From assembly GCF_027579695.1 (NCBI RefSeq), contig NC_083582.1, positions 642,878 to 706,877 on the forward strand: DNA of 64,000 nucleotides, given 5' to 3'. The translations under genes and the position numbers were made by a program. This DNA comes from Neoarius graeffei (Eukaryota; Chordata; Actinopteri; Siluriformes; Ariidae). The notes under the pieces were generated by a model. The model saw only the letters and a program-made list of their open reading frames with translations, did no database searches and was not told where the DNA came from. Below, in pieces: positions 1 to 11,640 of the stretch; position 1 is the first letter of the stretch, and every line of letters begins with the position of its first letter.

Positions 1-2
1 TA

Positions 3-473
3 GGAGACAAGTGGGAACCCTTTCCTTACATCGTGCTCAAACAGAACCATAATGACATTCCCGTGTACACTATCTGCCCTGAAAGAGGAGGCCCTTCCAA
101 AGTTGTCCACAGGGACCAACTCAGACATTGTACTTTCCAGTCACCACCACCACACCACACCAGTGCTCGCCAGCCTACGAAAGACTCTGACACAGACTGT
201 CCCGATATCATTTGCATCCCTGTCACTACGCACATGCCCAACACAAACATGGACATGGGGAATGGAGAATTAGTGCAGGAGCAACCGGGCGATGGGGATC
301 AGGGCCAGGGTGAGGCTTTAGATGACGAGGGGCCTATACCTGAAGAGATGGGAACTGTGGGTGGGTCAGATGCAGAGAGTGAAAGTGAAAGTGTGTATGA
401 ACCTAGACGGTCTACTAGACAGAACAAGGGTACACTTCCCTGTAGGTTTATGCGGGATTATGTTTTGAAGTAA
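3..473 (+). CDS. Ty3/gypsy Pol C-terminus (partial, cut by window start)
   Basis: Open frame entering from the window edge and ending at TAA 471-473. The first residues ([14 protein letters not shown]) and the [12 protein letters not shown] segment look like the post-catalytic C-terminal tail of gypsy integrase, which contacts DNA or chromatin during insertion. After it comes an acidic Asp/Glu/Ser-rich linker and a basic RRSTRQNK stretch, common at the end of fish gypsy polyproteins. A polypurine tract and LTR start follow at about 710-719, as expected for the 3' end of such an element. The catalytic integrase, RNase H and RT lie outside the window. Family assignment is by recognition, not by search; a host gene is unlikely given the adjoining LTR. 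Confidence 0.7.
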   Translation, partial: GDKWEPFPYIVLKQNHNDIPVYTICPERGGPSKVVHRDQLRHCTFQSPPPHHTSARQPTKDSDTDCPDIICIPVTTHMPNTNMDMGNGELVQEQPGDGDQGQGEALDDEGPIPEEMGTVGGSDAESESESVYEPRRSTRQNKGTLPCRFMRDYVLK

Positions 474-709
474 TGTGTGTCCATGGAAAGTGTTATAAAC
501 TTGCCTTTATGCATATACATGTATTTGGGTATTCTTGCAAGCAGTGAGTTATGATTTTTACTAGTTTGACTACTGAACAGTGTTCTGGGGCATCCTCATG
601 TACCACAGTGTTAAGTGATTGTGTGACTGATACTGCATGTGTTGACATATTGTGCTTTGCTGTCTTTCAGAGATCACATCGTCGGTTGGATGTCATGGCA
701 GGGTTTCGC

Positions 710-718
710 AGGGGGGAA
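710..718 (+). other. Polypurine tract of the LTR element
   Basis: The run AGGGGGGAA lies directly before a TGTAGCG start. This is the usual primer for plus-strand synthesis next to a 3' LTR. Position after the Pol end supports the call. Confidence 0.6.
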
Positions 719-2200
719 TGTAGCGAGTGCAAATAGGCACTGTGCCTTTAAGAGATGAGAGTTTCATGAACGCGCTTGGGTGTGCACGAGCAGCGGGAGA
801 GAGAGAAAAAAGCGGGATTGAGCGCTGTGGTCTGCGCGGTAGCTAGGCGAGAGCTACACTGTGCTAAAGATTAAATAAAGTAAAGTTTAGAGAATTGCAT
901 AAGTGAGTACATACGTTTGAAGTTGGTACCACGGTTACTCTTATGTTTGCGTTTTCTTTGATAGCGCGAGCACCGAAGTGGGCTGCCTTTAAGTTAACTT
1001 TCCCATTAGCTTTACAAAGTGGCATGGAGATGCACGGATAGGCTACACGGGTGAAGACGCCTGGAAGAGCGTAAAGGTGTGAGTCTAGTGCAATTGTTTA
1101 TCGTCCAGGTCGCTTGAAGTAATAGAAAAGTTTTATTTCGTCATAGTTTCGTTTGTTTAAGTGAGTGCTACCCAGAGGAGAGCTAACAGTGGAATCCCGC
1201 CACCCTGCTGTACTACCACGAGGCGCCGCCATTTTCAAGCTCAGCTTCCTTTCTCCTGCAAGTACAGCCTGCATTTGTTTCGTGAGCCTGCAGTTATAGC
1301 TACGAAAAGGTTTTCCCTGCCATCCTCCAGGCATCCACGACGTGATCTCTGCTGTTTGAGGGTAATATCGGTACATTGCACGTCCCCATTTATACTGACT
1401 AATACATGCGTACTTGCGCGGCCTGAACTGAAGCTGCGCTCGTACACCTACAAGCACACATGCCACTCGTGCTTGGAGAGAGCCGGGACTACCTTTAGCT
1501 GCACTCTCCGCGCAGACTCAAACCGTGCCCGCCTCAGCATACTGCAGCAGAGCTCACACAGGACATTCTCACTCATACTGACACTGTTTATTGCCCTTTT
1601 GAATGTTTGTGAAAAGAGGGATATAGCCTAATGTCTGGAAATTGATATTGTTTTGAGAAAACAAATGGTTTTTTTTTGTAAACTGGATGATTATTTTGAA
1701 TGCTACCTTGTCTTGAGAGAGACATCAAGGGGATGCCTTTTGTTCCATTGATATGGTTCATTGATATAAGTGAATGTCATTTGAGTTGAATGTTGTATGT
1801 GAAGAGAATTCATTCAGTGAAGTTTATTTTGAAACTAGTTTAAAGTACCACCTCCCATAAGTGTATGGTTAAAAATGACCTGTGTTATGGTATAGTAAAT
1901 GAAAGAAAGGTTTGGTTTACTGACAGCTGGCGGTAATATAGTCAACAGTGGAAGTACTCCTTTGTTAAAAGAAACATTGATCTTTATTTTTGTTTTTTTT
2001 AATTTTTTTATTATCTTTCTAAAACAAAGCTCTGCTACAAAGGGGCTATAGACCCTGTAATCATTTTCTTTAATCATCCCGGTAATAAATGTTACTATAT
2101 TGTTTATTACTTTAGCGTCTTGGGCTACTTATCTGGGGGTAGGGGCGCCTCACCTGTTCAGCTGGATTGGGAAAGTAGGGAGTGGTGCCGAGTCGATTTA
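719..2200 (+). mobile_element. 3' LTR of gypsy element (right end unresolved)
   Basis: Starts TGTAGCGAGTGC right after the polypurine tract. Contains an AATAAA at 874-879 and a second one near 2083. Open frames inside (for example 1161-1631) show no recognisable domain. I could not find a convincing CA-end or target-site duplication, so the right boundary is approximate and the last several hundred bases may be other sequence. Confidence 0.45.
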
Positions 2201-2460
2201 GTACTCACCTTTTACACACTACACACACTTCAGGCAGCCACCGGACACTCTACATATCCTGAAGCCCACTTTACCCTATCTAAGTAAGTCAGTGCCAGGG
2301 CCAGGCTGCTGAACAGGAGACAACCTGCTCATATTTTTGAACACTGAGGCTAAAGGCATTGAGCGAGGAAGACTTGGATCCTGTCCTGCTCAGTCCACCC
2401 CAGACTTAAGTATTTGGTAACCCCTACAAGGCGGCGGCAATACCCCCGACCGCCACACAT
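2200..2460. other. Unassigned spacer
   Basis: Contains a short GC-rich stretch with gcggcggc but no frame, tRNA or repeat I recognise. Confidence 0.3.
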
Positions 2461-2461
2461 G

Positions 2462-2664
2462 GAACACAGTGAAGACAGTCATCAAGAAGTGGAGAAAATA
2501 TGGGACAACAGTGACATTACTGAGTACTGGATGTCTCTCCAAAACTGATGAAAAGACAAGACAAAAACTGGTCAGGGAGGCTGCCAGCAACACTGAAGGA
2601 GCTGCAGGAATTTCTGGCAAGTACTGGTTGTGTACTATATGTGACAATGTCCCATATTCTCCAT
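2462..2664 (+). pseudogene. Tc1-like transposase fragment (N-terminal region)
   Basis: Encodes VIKKWRKYGTT and KLVREAASN segments that match the paired-type DNA-binding part of fish Tc1 transposases (compare [12 protein letters not shown] at 22.6 kb). No catalytic region or terminal repeats remain. The fragment ends next to a SINE. Confidence 0.55.
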
Positions 2665-2746
2665 AAGTCTGAACTAGAAGGTAGGGTCAAAGAAAAAAAA
2701 CATCCAGGCCCAGCTCAGTTTTGCGAATAATAATAATAAAAAATCA

Positions 2747-3123
2747 GGGCGGCACGGTGGTGTAGTGGTTATCACTGTCGCCTCACAGCAAGAAGGTCCG
2801 GGTTCGAGCCCCGGGGCCGGCGAGGGCCTTTCTGTGTGGAGTTTGCATGTTCTCCCCGTGTCCGCGTGGGTTTCCTCCGGGTGCTCCGGTTTCCCCCACA
2901 GTCCAAAGACATGCAGGTTAGGTTAACTGGTGACTCTAAATTGAGCGTAGGTGTGAATGTGAGTGTGAATGGTTGTCTGTGTCTATGTGTCAGCCCTGTG
3001 ATGACCTGGCGACTTGTCCAGGGTGAACCCCGCCTTTCACCCGTAGTCAGCTGGGATAGGCTCCAGCTTGCCTGCGACCCTGTAGGACAGGATAAAGCGG
3101 CTACAGATAATGAGATGAGATTA
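2747..3123 (+). mobile_element. tRNA-headed SINE, copy 1
   Basis: Head GGCGGCACGGTGGTGTAGTG carries Pol III A-box-like (TAGTGGTTA) and B-box (GGTTCGAGCCC) sequences. The body (GTTTGCATGTTCTCCCCGTG) and the tail of GATGA units match the other copies in this window. Insertion duplication not clear here. Confidence 0.85.
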
Positions 3124-3298
3124 AAGGGAACATCAATAGAATATGGCAGGATAGATGGAGTATAGAGGAGAAAGGAAGACGTGTATAATTTACAAAAGGA
3201 GGTAATAACAAGGAGTAGTGAACTGAAACGGCAGGAGGAGGTATGGATGACTAGGCTGAGGATTTGGGCACACAAGTCTAAATGGTTCTTTTGGAATT

Positions 3299-4312
3299 AG
3301 AATAAAACCTTTCCTTGAGGACTTGAATGTTAATTTGGACAGTCTAACACCGACACATTTTTGTTCTGTTCCCCCTTGGATTTTGAGACGACCTGACATT
3401 ATAAAGGATTTAAGTCACAGGAAGAAATCAAGCACCCATCCAAATGAGTATCAGAATAGTTTTTTTGATGTACGACAGCGTTTCCCTTTACACGCTCCCA
3501 TCTATACTGATGGCTCAAAAATGGATAACTGTGTGTCATCAGCAATAGCAGTTGGATCAAATCAGTGTGGCCTACGTATTCCAGAACTATGTTCTATTTT
3601 TACAGCTGAGGCTCGAGCCTTGCTTTTAGCTCTTGAATACATAGAAAAGACCAATCGACAGTATTCTTTGATTTGTACAGATTCTAGATCATGTCTTCAG
3701 GCACTGGAGTTTTTAAAAACTGATCATCCTTTGATTGTGCGAATACTTGAAAAAGTGGAACTTTTTAAAAATCTAAATTTGAACATTGTTTTTTGTTGGG
3801 TTCCTGGCCATGTGGGTCTGAGTGGCAATGAGAAGGCAGACAGTGCTGCCAAAAGAGCCTTGAGTGAAGAAGTTACCGAATGTCAAATCCCTGCCTCAGA
3901 TATTAAACCTGTATTGTGTTCTTATATCTCTGATAAATGGCAATCTGAATGGGATGAATGTCTTAATAACAAATTATATGAAATATGTCACACTGTTAAG
4001 AAGAGACTAATATTTTCTTTTTCACTTCAACATGATCAAGTAGTTTATACTAGATGTAGAATTGGACATTCTAGACTCACACGTTTTTTTGTTGACTGGA
4101 GGTGAACTTCCACTGTGTCATTTTTGCAACAGGCCTTTATCAATTAAGCACATTTTATCATGTTCTGTCCTGAGAATTAAAAGGCAGCAGTTTTATAAAG
4201 AAGATAATGCTGTAAACATCTTTTCTAAGGTCCCACCTTTAAAAGTTTTAAACTTTCTAACTTGTATTGATGTAAAAAAAAAACCTTATTTAAATTATTT
4301 GTTTGTTTGATT
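3299..4312 (+). pseudogene. I-clade LINE ORF2 C-terminus with RNase H
   Basis: The main frame encodes an RNase H domain: YTDGSKMD (first catalytic Asp), AEARALLLAL (Glu), ICTDSRSCLQAL (Asp) and WVPGHVGLSGNEKADSAAK (final Asp). RNase H removes RNA from the cDNA hybrid in I-like LINEs. After a frameshift near 4080 the text continues with a CHFC...H..C knuckle typical of the LINE C-terminus. Reverse transcriptase and endonuclease are missing, so the copy is 5'-truncated. An A-rich tail with AATAAA-like runs follows at 4370-4405. Dead copy. Confidence 0.8.
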
Positions 4313-4410
4313 GTTTAAAAAATTGTGTAATATTCATTTTTACCTGCTTTGGCCACAAAATAGCCACAGATGCTAAAATGGCAATAAATTAAATAAACAA
4401 ACAAAAAACA

Positions 4411-4610
4411 AGTCAAAAAGTTCTAAGACAAATTGGGAAAAAAATCTTTATTTATGAAAATAACAAAGCTATTTCTCTACATATCCTCCATTTAAGTCTA
4501 AACACTTCTGCAAGCGGTGTCTCCATCGGAGAATTCCTTCTTTGTAGAATTCTGGGGGATGTTTGTCACACCTTTTGAAATTATAACATCTGTCTTAGAA
4601 CTTTTTGACT
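4411..4610. mobile_element. 200-bp MITE with 20-bp inverted ends
   Basis: AGTCAAAAAGTTCTAAGACA at 4411-4430 is repeated as its exact reverse complement at 4591-4610. The right end continues TTACCCTCG, mariner-like in style. No coding capacity. A mariner-derived non-autonomous element is likely but target duplication is not evident. Confidence 0.55.
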
Positions 4611-4612
4611 TA

Positions 4613-5088
4613 CCCTCGCGTGTGTGTCTGTGCATGTGTATATTAGTAAATGACCCCCACACAGGTGAAGTATTCGTCCACAACCTTTGACCTGACGATT
4701 TGTACAGTTCACTGCTGCACATGTAGGCATTTTTCTTAATTTTTCTCACCAACTACATAAATAACTTGTCCAACTTTGTGTAGCTTCTAGTAGTCTAAAC
4801 GACGGTTCCACGCCACGATGGGAGTGGTAAGATGGCAGCCAGCTGGCTTCACTTTGATGGGCCTACAAGCTCTCCAGATTTTATATAGAGCTCAGTGGAT
4901 GAGCCCCATCTCACCTCTAGAGCACTGAACCTCTTCCTGAACAAGTTCAAAGTCTTCCTCTGCATTTTCTTCATCTGATAACCAAGTTTGAACCCCCTGG
5001 ATAATTTTGCACAAAATTCCATCTCCTACAATATTGTTGCCCACTATAGTGGGCATTCATAAACAGGCTTTTATTTGAAAAAGTCTGG
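4613..5088. other. No gene recognised
   Basis: Mixed-composition sequence without a coherent frame, RNA gene or repeat structure that I can identify. Confidence 0.4.
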
Positions 5089-5156
5089 AAATCATTGTGA
5101 ACGATAAGGAAATTAAATAATTAATTATTTAATTTCCTTATCATTCACAATGATTT
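5089..5156. repeat. 68-bp near-perfect hairpin
   Basis: Two 34-base arms that pair with a single C/T mismatch and almost no loop, centred on TTAATTAATTA-like sequence at about 5122. Could be a microMITE or a cruciform; a pre-miRNA is less likely because there is no loop. Confidence 0.8.
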
Positions 5157-5159
5157 CTA

Positions 5160-7261
5160 TTGTGAGCTAACTGAAATGAGAAGAGGGAGAAGATGCAAAA
5201 ACCCAATGTCCACTACAAAGGACACAAATTAACAGGCTGGGTCTCAGGAGGATCTGTTGTGTGCACGTGTGATTGGCCAAATCTGGCTTGAATTAGTGGA
5301 AAGAAGTTGCACCTGAACTTTGTTATTGGACTGGGTTAGGGTTAGACTGGATTGGCCTACAACAAGTGAGGCTGTTTCAAATTTATTTTATTTATATATT
5401 TATTTTTAAAAGCTCACTTCATGGTATAACCCCTGTCTGTTATACAAGTGTGTGTATTGCTGTTACAGTAAAATACCGAGTGACAGGGTGGCATGAGTCT
5501 CAGTTACTGGTATCACCCCACAGCTGATCGTTTTCCTAGAACAACACATCCCCGTGTTTTATTTCTCTTATACCACAACAATTTGCCAAAGATTTTTTTA
5601 AATTAAATTTAACTTCAATCACAGCACTCTAATAATAGGTGCTGTACACAAGTCATCTGTTTATACAGTAGTGACATTTAATGCTGTGGAAAGTCAGTGA
5701 AATAATTTAGTCCCTTTTGTCATATTATAGCAGCTATAAACAGTTGTTCCCTCACCAGTCTCTCTCTTCAGAAGTGGCACCCCTACAGCTTACATTTCTG
5801 AGAAACTCTAAAGCAGCGTAAACTCCTCTGTCCCGAATGTGTCACAACTTAGAGCTTTACTTCAGACTCTTAGAAATCTAACACTGGGGACTCCATCCAT
5901 AAAACATTAAACATGCTACTGAAAACTTTTTAAAATAGATTTTGAAAATCCATTTGTATTACACCTTGTGTACAAGTCTCTGTGAATGAGCTGTTACTAT
6001 AGAAACAATAACATACTAGAAGCGCAAACCTGTGATTTGCAGCTGCATAACTGTCAGAGCTGCTGTTATAAAAATTTAAATCAACACCTTCTAGCCAGTC
6101 AGAATCATTATTCTACTGTGGGATAATTAACAGTTATTCCATGAAATTGAGTTGTACATGAGCTGATAGCTGACGAGGCACATAGCACAGAGTTGTCTAT
6201 AAGCCATGAGATTGAGTGGAAGTTTTATTCTATACACATTCACTGGATTTTGAGAAACACAGCATTTTTATTTTTGAGCAAATTCGATAAATAAAAACGT
6301 CTGACAATCGTTTCCGCTTAGAATGTAAACAAACTGGCAAAATGACAGGAGCAATTTGAAAAATGCTATAATTCTTAAATTGTTTAAAAAATATACTTTT
6401 ATTTCATATTTTGGGGGGTTGTTTTCTTCTTTAAGGTTTTTTTGGCAGTTGGTGAACCAACTTAAAGGTGCATTACCACCACTGACTGGGCTGGAGTGTG
6501 GAACAGGAGATACTGGGCGAAAGAAACCCCAATATTCTTTTAGCCATTTCGGTTTCTTTTAAATACTTGGCAATTTTGGGGGTTTTGTTTTCGAGTACAG
6601 TTTATTTCATCCTCAGTTGGTTCAGCAACATGCTCCGCCATTTTGTTTTTCTCTGCTCATGGTATATGAGCAGACAGGCTAGTAGTAGAGTAGCCAATCA
6701 GAGAGCGTGATTGCTTGTATCCAGTGAATGTGGACAGAATAAGTTAGATATCTCAGTCTTCAGTGGAGAGGAAGGAGTTTCAGTATTGCAGTATTTGTGT
6801 TATCAAATTTTATTGATTCTGCAGAAATTCCCTGCAAGCGCAAACCCCGACAAACATTCAACTCCGCTATGTTTAATGTATGAGATGTAATTCAGCATGT
6901 AGGAATCTGAAGATCCTCAAGTGATCTCAGCCTTTCTCCACTTCTGTACAGCATGCAGATGCCCAGGTCTTGATTTAATCCAGAGGTGGTGACCAGAGAT
7001 GCATCACTGCAACTGACACACACAAACACTCAGTCATACACACTCCTCAGTTTGACTGAATGAAAGCTACAGCTATTCTATAACCAAAGTTCACTTGCAC
7101 TGCATTCAACTCAAGGTCATAACTTGTAATTTCCAAACTCCAAATCAGTAAAAGCCGGGGGGGTAAATATTCTAACAATTTGAGACACTGGATTTCTGAC
7201 TTTTTGAGCTATAAGCCATAATCATCAAAATTAAAAAAAAAAAAAAAAAAAAAAGACGAGC
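5160..7261. other. AT-rich intergenic stretch, no gene recognised
   Basis: Only short unrelated frames. A segment near 6459-6500 (AAAGGTGCATTACCACC) resembles a widespread fish interspersed repeat. A run of A at 7232-7253 precedes the LINE at 7262. Confidence 0.4.
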
Positions 7262-7889
7262 CAGATAAGAGACCCCAGCTTAATAAAATTGAGGAATGTG
7301 TAAAGGACATTAGACACTGGACGCTTATTAACTTCCTTCTGCTTAACTCCGACAGAAGTCCTTGTATTCAGATCACATGCAGATAGAAGTAGGTTTTCTG
7401 ATTCCACAGTAACTCTGGATGGCCTTTCCAGATTATTGTAATGCCTCACTGTCTGGCTGTTCCAGTAGGAGCATAAACAAGCTCCAGTTCGTCCAGAACG
7501 CAGCAGTGAGGGTCCTTACTAGAACTAGAAGATATAACCCCATCACCTCGGTCTTATCCACACTGCATTGGCCTTGTGCTACAGTATCTGAGCAAACTTC
7601 TGGCCTTTTATGACCCACCACACCTACTTGGATCAAAAGGTGCAGACCTAACCCTGGTACCTCATATAGTGAAGGTTACATCAAAGGGCGGAGCCTTTTC
7701 TTACAAAGCCCCACAGTTATGGAACAGCCTTCCAAGTAGTGTTTGGGACCGAGACACAGTCTCAGCTGAAAACATATATTTAGTCAAGCTCTCCCTTTTA
7801 GTTATGCGGTCATAGTTAATCTCGCTGGAGTCCCTGCTTTCACGTAGCACAAAATGTACACTGTTCTTAACCATTAGGTGACCGTAGGC

Positions 7890-9420
7890 TAGGCCTGTCG
7901 TGATATTCAATATACCGACTTATCGTACGGTAAATGAAAATGAACTCGTTAATTTTTTTTACCATGATTTTGGTATTTACACGCTGTACATCTACATAGG
8001 GAAGTCGCCAGAGTATTAGCTTAACCCAGTGACTGAATAAAACACTGCATTGTTTTGTCGTCTCACGCAACTCTCAGTCAGAGGCGGGGCCTCCCAGCAT
8101 GCAACAGTTATCCAGCCAGGGTGTTCACTGAATGGGGAAAGGACAACAACACGTTGCTCCGTTGTACAGACCATAGGCATAGAATTTAGGTATGGACGGG
8201 TCCCTACCAATATCAAACGACAGCTGATATGTCCCTACCAATATTTCTGATGGGGGGGAAATCGTGCTCCGTGCGTGGTACACAAATGGTTACTGCAGGT
8301 TTCCACTGGGCAAAACCACACAAAATTTGCTCATGAATATTCGCTCTGGGGGCGTGGTCGCGAAAACAGCAAGCAAGTTCGGCTACCATGTCAATTAGCA
8401 AGTGCGGTTGCAGTGCAGTGACCAGCTGCTAGCTAGCAAACTGTCCTTGAGGAATGTAACATTAGATTAGCTCATAAAATTAATCAGTTAACAACAGTTT
8501 GTATTCAGTGTGTAAAAATGACAACAGACGAATATGACTGTTTTCTAAGTTTGTGTGGCACGTAAATAACAATCCGACTTGATTACAAACAACTGGTGTT
8601 CATTAAGGTCACAAAGACATTATTAAATCATATCAAATTGTACTAATGTTGGCTAATATTGCACTGAGTCTTGCTTGTGAAGTGCCTGCAAACTTTAGCA
8701 GCCCGCTAACCCTGAATTTGAAGCGCTTCAGTTAAGACCTACAGAGTCCTGACCGAGTTCGTGTAACATGACGCATGTAATCAACAACCTGATGGTGATG
8801 TGGACATTGTTCGTGGCCCAGACACCTTTTAAATCAAATCAAATATTTTCACGTAATAAGCAGAACAGCCTCCGCCTTCTGGATCAGAAATGTTTGGTTA
8901 CTCTGCCTCTCTTTTGAAAACGTCACATACCGAGTCCACACATCCGCTGAACTGATTGGTTTTCGAGGCGGTTGATTTGAAAGCGGTGGCTAAAAACATC
9001 TCTGTAGAACCCTGTCCCTCCTCCCCTCCCCGCTCTGCTCTAGGCTCAAGAACACAACAAAAGGGCAATAATATAGCAACCAATCAGAATTTAGATACAT
9101 TTTGTTGTCAGGTAAAATTGTAACCTTTCAACGTGTCAAAGTTGGCGAGCCCTCGTGCTGTTTTACCGTTAGATCGATCACATATCAGCTTAAACTAGCA
9201 TTCTAAAACTAGTTACAGATCCCACAGAAGAGAGGCGACTCCCCCTGCAGCCTCATGGAACGCAGTGTTTAAGGCTCCGGATGGGTTTTACTTCCATTTG
9301 AGGGCAAGGAACATATACCCTCCCGACAGTCAGTGCGTTATCCGCTTGTAAAACACGTTTGCAAATTGGTAGAATGAGTTAATCATCACATGCAAGATTT
9401 GCAATTAATCAGATGAATTG

Positions 9421-9453
<33 letters not shown>

Positions 9454-10118
9454 TGAATTACTACAGTTCTGAACTTCAAATGTTAAAAGTCTGGCCTTTG
9501 GAGAGATGATGGAGACTCTTTTGGTGGAACACAACACAGCAAAATATTGTGACCCTCTAATGTTGACCGGAAGTTGGCGCCACTGGGGGTTGGCATTGGG
9601 TTTATGTCCCCACCAATGTTAATACCAAACCCACGCCCTTGCCTACATGTTCTCATTCTAATTGTTACTTTTATCCAAATGACAGCTGGCAATACGTTGT
9701 TACTTTGCACTTTGTTTATCTGGGTTCTAATCTTTGAGAAACTGGATTGGCAGAATGGTGCCTGTGAAGAAGTGTCTTTATTACCCTGTGCCAAGTTAAT
9801 ATTTACTTAAGCACAATTTTTAAGAGCCATAGATTGTATTTTATTTATTGTTTTTGTCGTGAGTGGTTTTTTGTTTGTTTTATTTCTTTAGGTTATTTAT
9901 TTATATATTTTTTACATTCCACTGTTGAATTGAATACTGTAAGTTGACTTAATTAAAAAAAGTTTACTGTTCTTTGAAAGGGTGTATTTGCATGATCATT
10001 ATTATTATTTTACTAGTGGCATAAACTTGTCTTGAAAAAGATGTCAACAATAATACCGTTTATCACAATTTCTGAGACAATATATCGTCCAACAAAATTT
10101 ATCATCATGACAGGCCTA
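7890..10118. mobile_element. hAT element with perfect 8-bp target duplication, non-autonomous
   Basis: Ends are TAGGCCTGTCGTGATA on the left and the near-exact inverse at 10103-10118. CCGTAGGC flanks both sides (7882-7889 and 10119-10126), the 8-bp duplication expected of hAT. It inserted into the LINE 3'UTR. I find no transposase frame; inside there are an ATT microsatellite (about 9423-9451) and unclassified sequence. Confidence 0.85.
9423..9451. repeat. (ATT)n microsatellite
   Basis: Uninterrupted ATT trinucleotides inside the hAT. Confidence 0.9.
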
Positions 10119-10405
10119 CCGTAGGCATACCTAACAATTTCTCTCTTTCTCTCCCTCACACACACACACCTCCTGAGATACCACTGATCTCAGTGACCTC
10201 TGCTGACCTCTCCTGCTTGATCCATCCTGATGCCCTACTTCTGGCTGAGAATCTCATCATTTTACTCCTCAGAATGACCCCATATAGACAGCCTAAAGAT
10301 GCACTTAATGCAAACAGTTTTGCTCTGATGGTTCAGGACGACAATCGCAATGATAACTTTACGACTGCAGTTGTCATGAACAGTTTTATACTCAAGTCTC
10401 CATCA

Positions 10406-10792
10406 TCCATCCATCCATCCATCCATCCATTATCTCTAGCTGCTTTATCCTGTCCTACAGGGTCGCAGGCGAGCTGGACCCTATCCCAGCTGACTATGGG
10501 CGAAAGGCGGGGTTCACCCTGGACAAGTCGCCAGGTCATCACAGGGCTGACACATAGACACAGACAACCATTCACACTCACATTCACACCTACGCTCAAT
10601 TTAGAGTCACCAGTTAACCTAACCTGCATGTCTTTGGACTGTGGGGGAAACCGGAGCACCCGGAGGAAACCCACGCGGACACGGGGAGAACATGCAAACT
10701 CCACACAGAAAGGCCCTCGCCGGCCCTGGGGCTCGAACCCGGACCTTCTTGCTATGAGGTGACAGCGCTAACCACTACACCACCGTGCAGCC
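10406..10792 (-). mobile_element. tRNA-headed SINE, copy 2
   Basis: Reverse-oriented copy with GGATG-type tail (ATCC repeats at 10406-10432) and head at 10792. Flanked by caagtctccatca (10393-10405) and caaggctccgtca (10793-10805), a 13-bp duplication with two later changes. Lies in the LINE 3'UTR. Confidence 0.85.
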
Positions 10793-11140
10793 CAAGGCTC
10801 CGTCAGTGAATGATTTATAACTTCAACAAAATAGAATTCATGTTAAAACTATAATGAATTTCCTGGTTACACGGTTGTACTTTCTGACTATCAGACACAG
10901 TTATCGAAGTGAGTTATTTATAATCATGCTGTCACCCAGATGAGGATGGGTTCCATTTAGAGTCTGGGTCCCCTCAAGGGTTCCTCACGTCATCTCGGAA
11001 TTTTTCCCTTGCTTCAGTTGCCTCAGGCTTGCTCATTAGGGATAAATTTATTAATACATGTTTAAAATCTATATATTTTGTCAAGCTCCTTTACGACAAT
11101 GGCCATTTGTTCAAGCATTATACAAATAAATTGACTTGAC

Positions 11141-11440
11141 ATTCAGTTGTTTAATCTACAACACTGACTATATAGTTCTGCGTTTCAAAAGGAATCATCT
11201 TCACATGGTGTGTGATGTGTGCCAAGATGGGAAAAGATCTCATTCCGACCTGCAAATTACAACTTAAAAAGGCAAGTTGAACACAGCAAGAATGACCGAG
11301 GTTTACAATAGGGGCAGAGTTTAATCTTAAGTATGGGTTATAACAGGGGTGGAGCCGATATATATTTTTTTAATTTTACATATTTACCACATTACCCGCT
11401 AAAACATTTACAATAATGTTAATTAAAATTATTTACCGAA
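11141..11440 (-). other. Probable scd 3'UTR and downstream flank
   Basis: Sequence between the scd stop codon and the LINE end. No canonical AATAAA in the scd sense; an ATTAAA lies near 11321. The true cleavage site is not resolved. Confidence 0.4.
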
Positions 11441-11640
11441 TTATCCACTCCTGTGGCTCCCGTCCCCGGTGCGCTTGGCACGAGCCATGACGAGCTCTGT
11501 GGGGACACGGCGGCGGTCTTTAGCCAGACCCAGAACACACATGAGGTCAATGAAGCAGGTAGTAAGGTTCAGCTTGTAGCGAAACTCACTGGTGGAATAG
11601 TCATATGGAAAGGTGTGGTGGTAGTTATGGAATCCTTCGC
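11441..11640 (-). CDS. scd: scd coding exon 5 (terminal)
   Basis: Begins after a CAG acceptor at 11641-11643, completes the split Gly codon (G|GC), and reads [15 protein letters not shown], the third histidine box, then [17 protein letters not shown]. Stop TAA at 11441-11443. Confidence 0.95.

Larger units (their letters stand above)
7262..11140 (+). mobile_element. L2-like LINE, 3' part, interrupted twice
   Basis: The frame fragments read ECVKDIRHW, NFLLLNSD, DYCNASLSGC, LQFVQNAAVRVLT and APQLWNSLPSSV, which is the C-terminal end of an L2-type ORF2. A roughly 900-bp 3'UTR follows, ending in a poly-A-signal-like ATACAAATAAATTGACTTGA near 11120. The same UTR recurs at 12.2-13.0 kb and 33.3-34.3 kb. 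The copy is 5'-truncated and frameshifted, and is split by a hAT at 7890-10118 and a SINE at 10406-10792. Confidence 0.75.

Noticed and set aside
1..473. Host chromatin protein with an acidic tail
   Set aside because: The polypurine tract and LTR directly after it indicate the end of a gypsy polyprotein.
1161..1631. 156-codon open frame
   Set aside because: Lies inside the LTR region, composition is not protein-like and no domain is seen.
2747..2830. Functional tRNA gene
   Set aside because: The A and B box text is the SINE head; no cloverleaf with an acceptor stem is formed.
2836..3165. Open frames over the SINE copies (also 10333-10762, 34486-34797, 48768-49092, 63319-63729)
   Set aside because: The same frame recurs because the SINE recurs; both strands are open, so it is not a gene.
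5089..5156. microRNA precursor
   Set aside because: The hairpin has no terminal loop and no asymmetric bulges; kept only as an inverted repeat.
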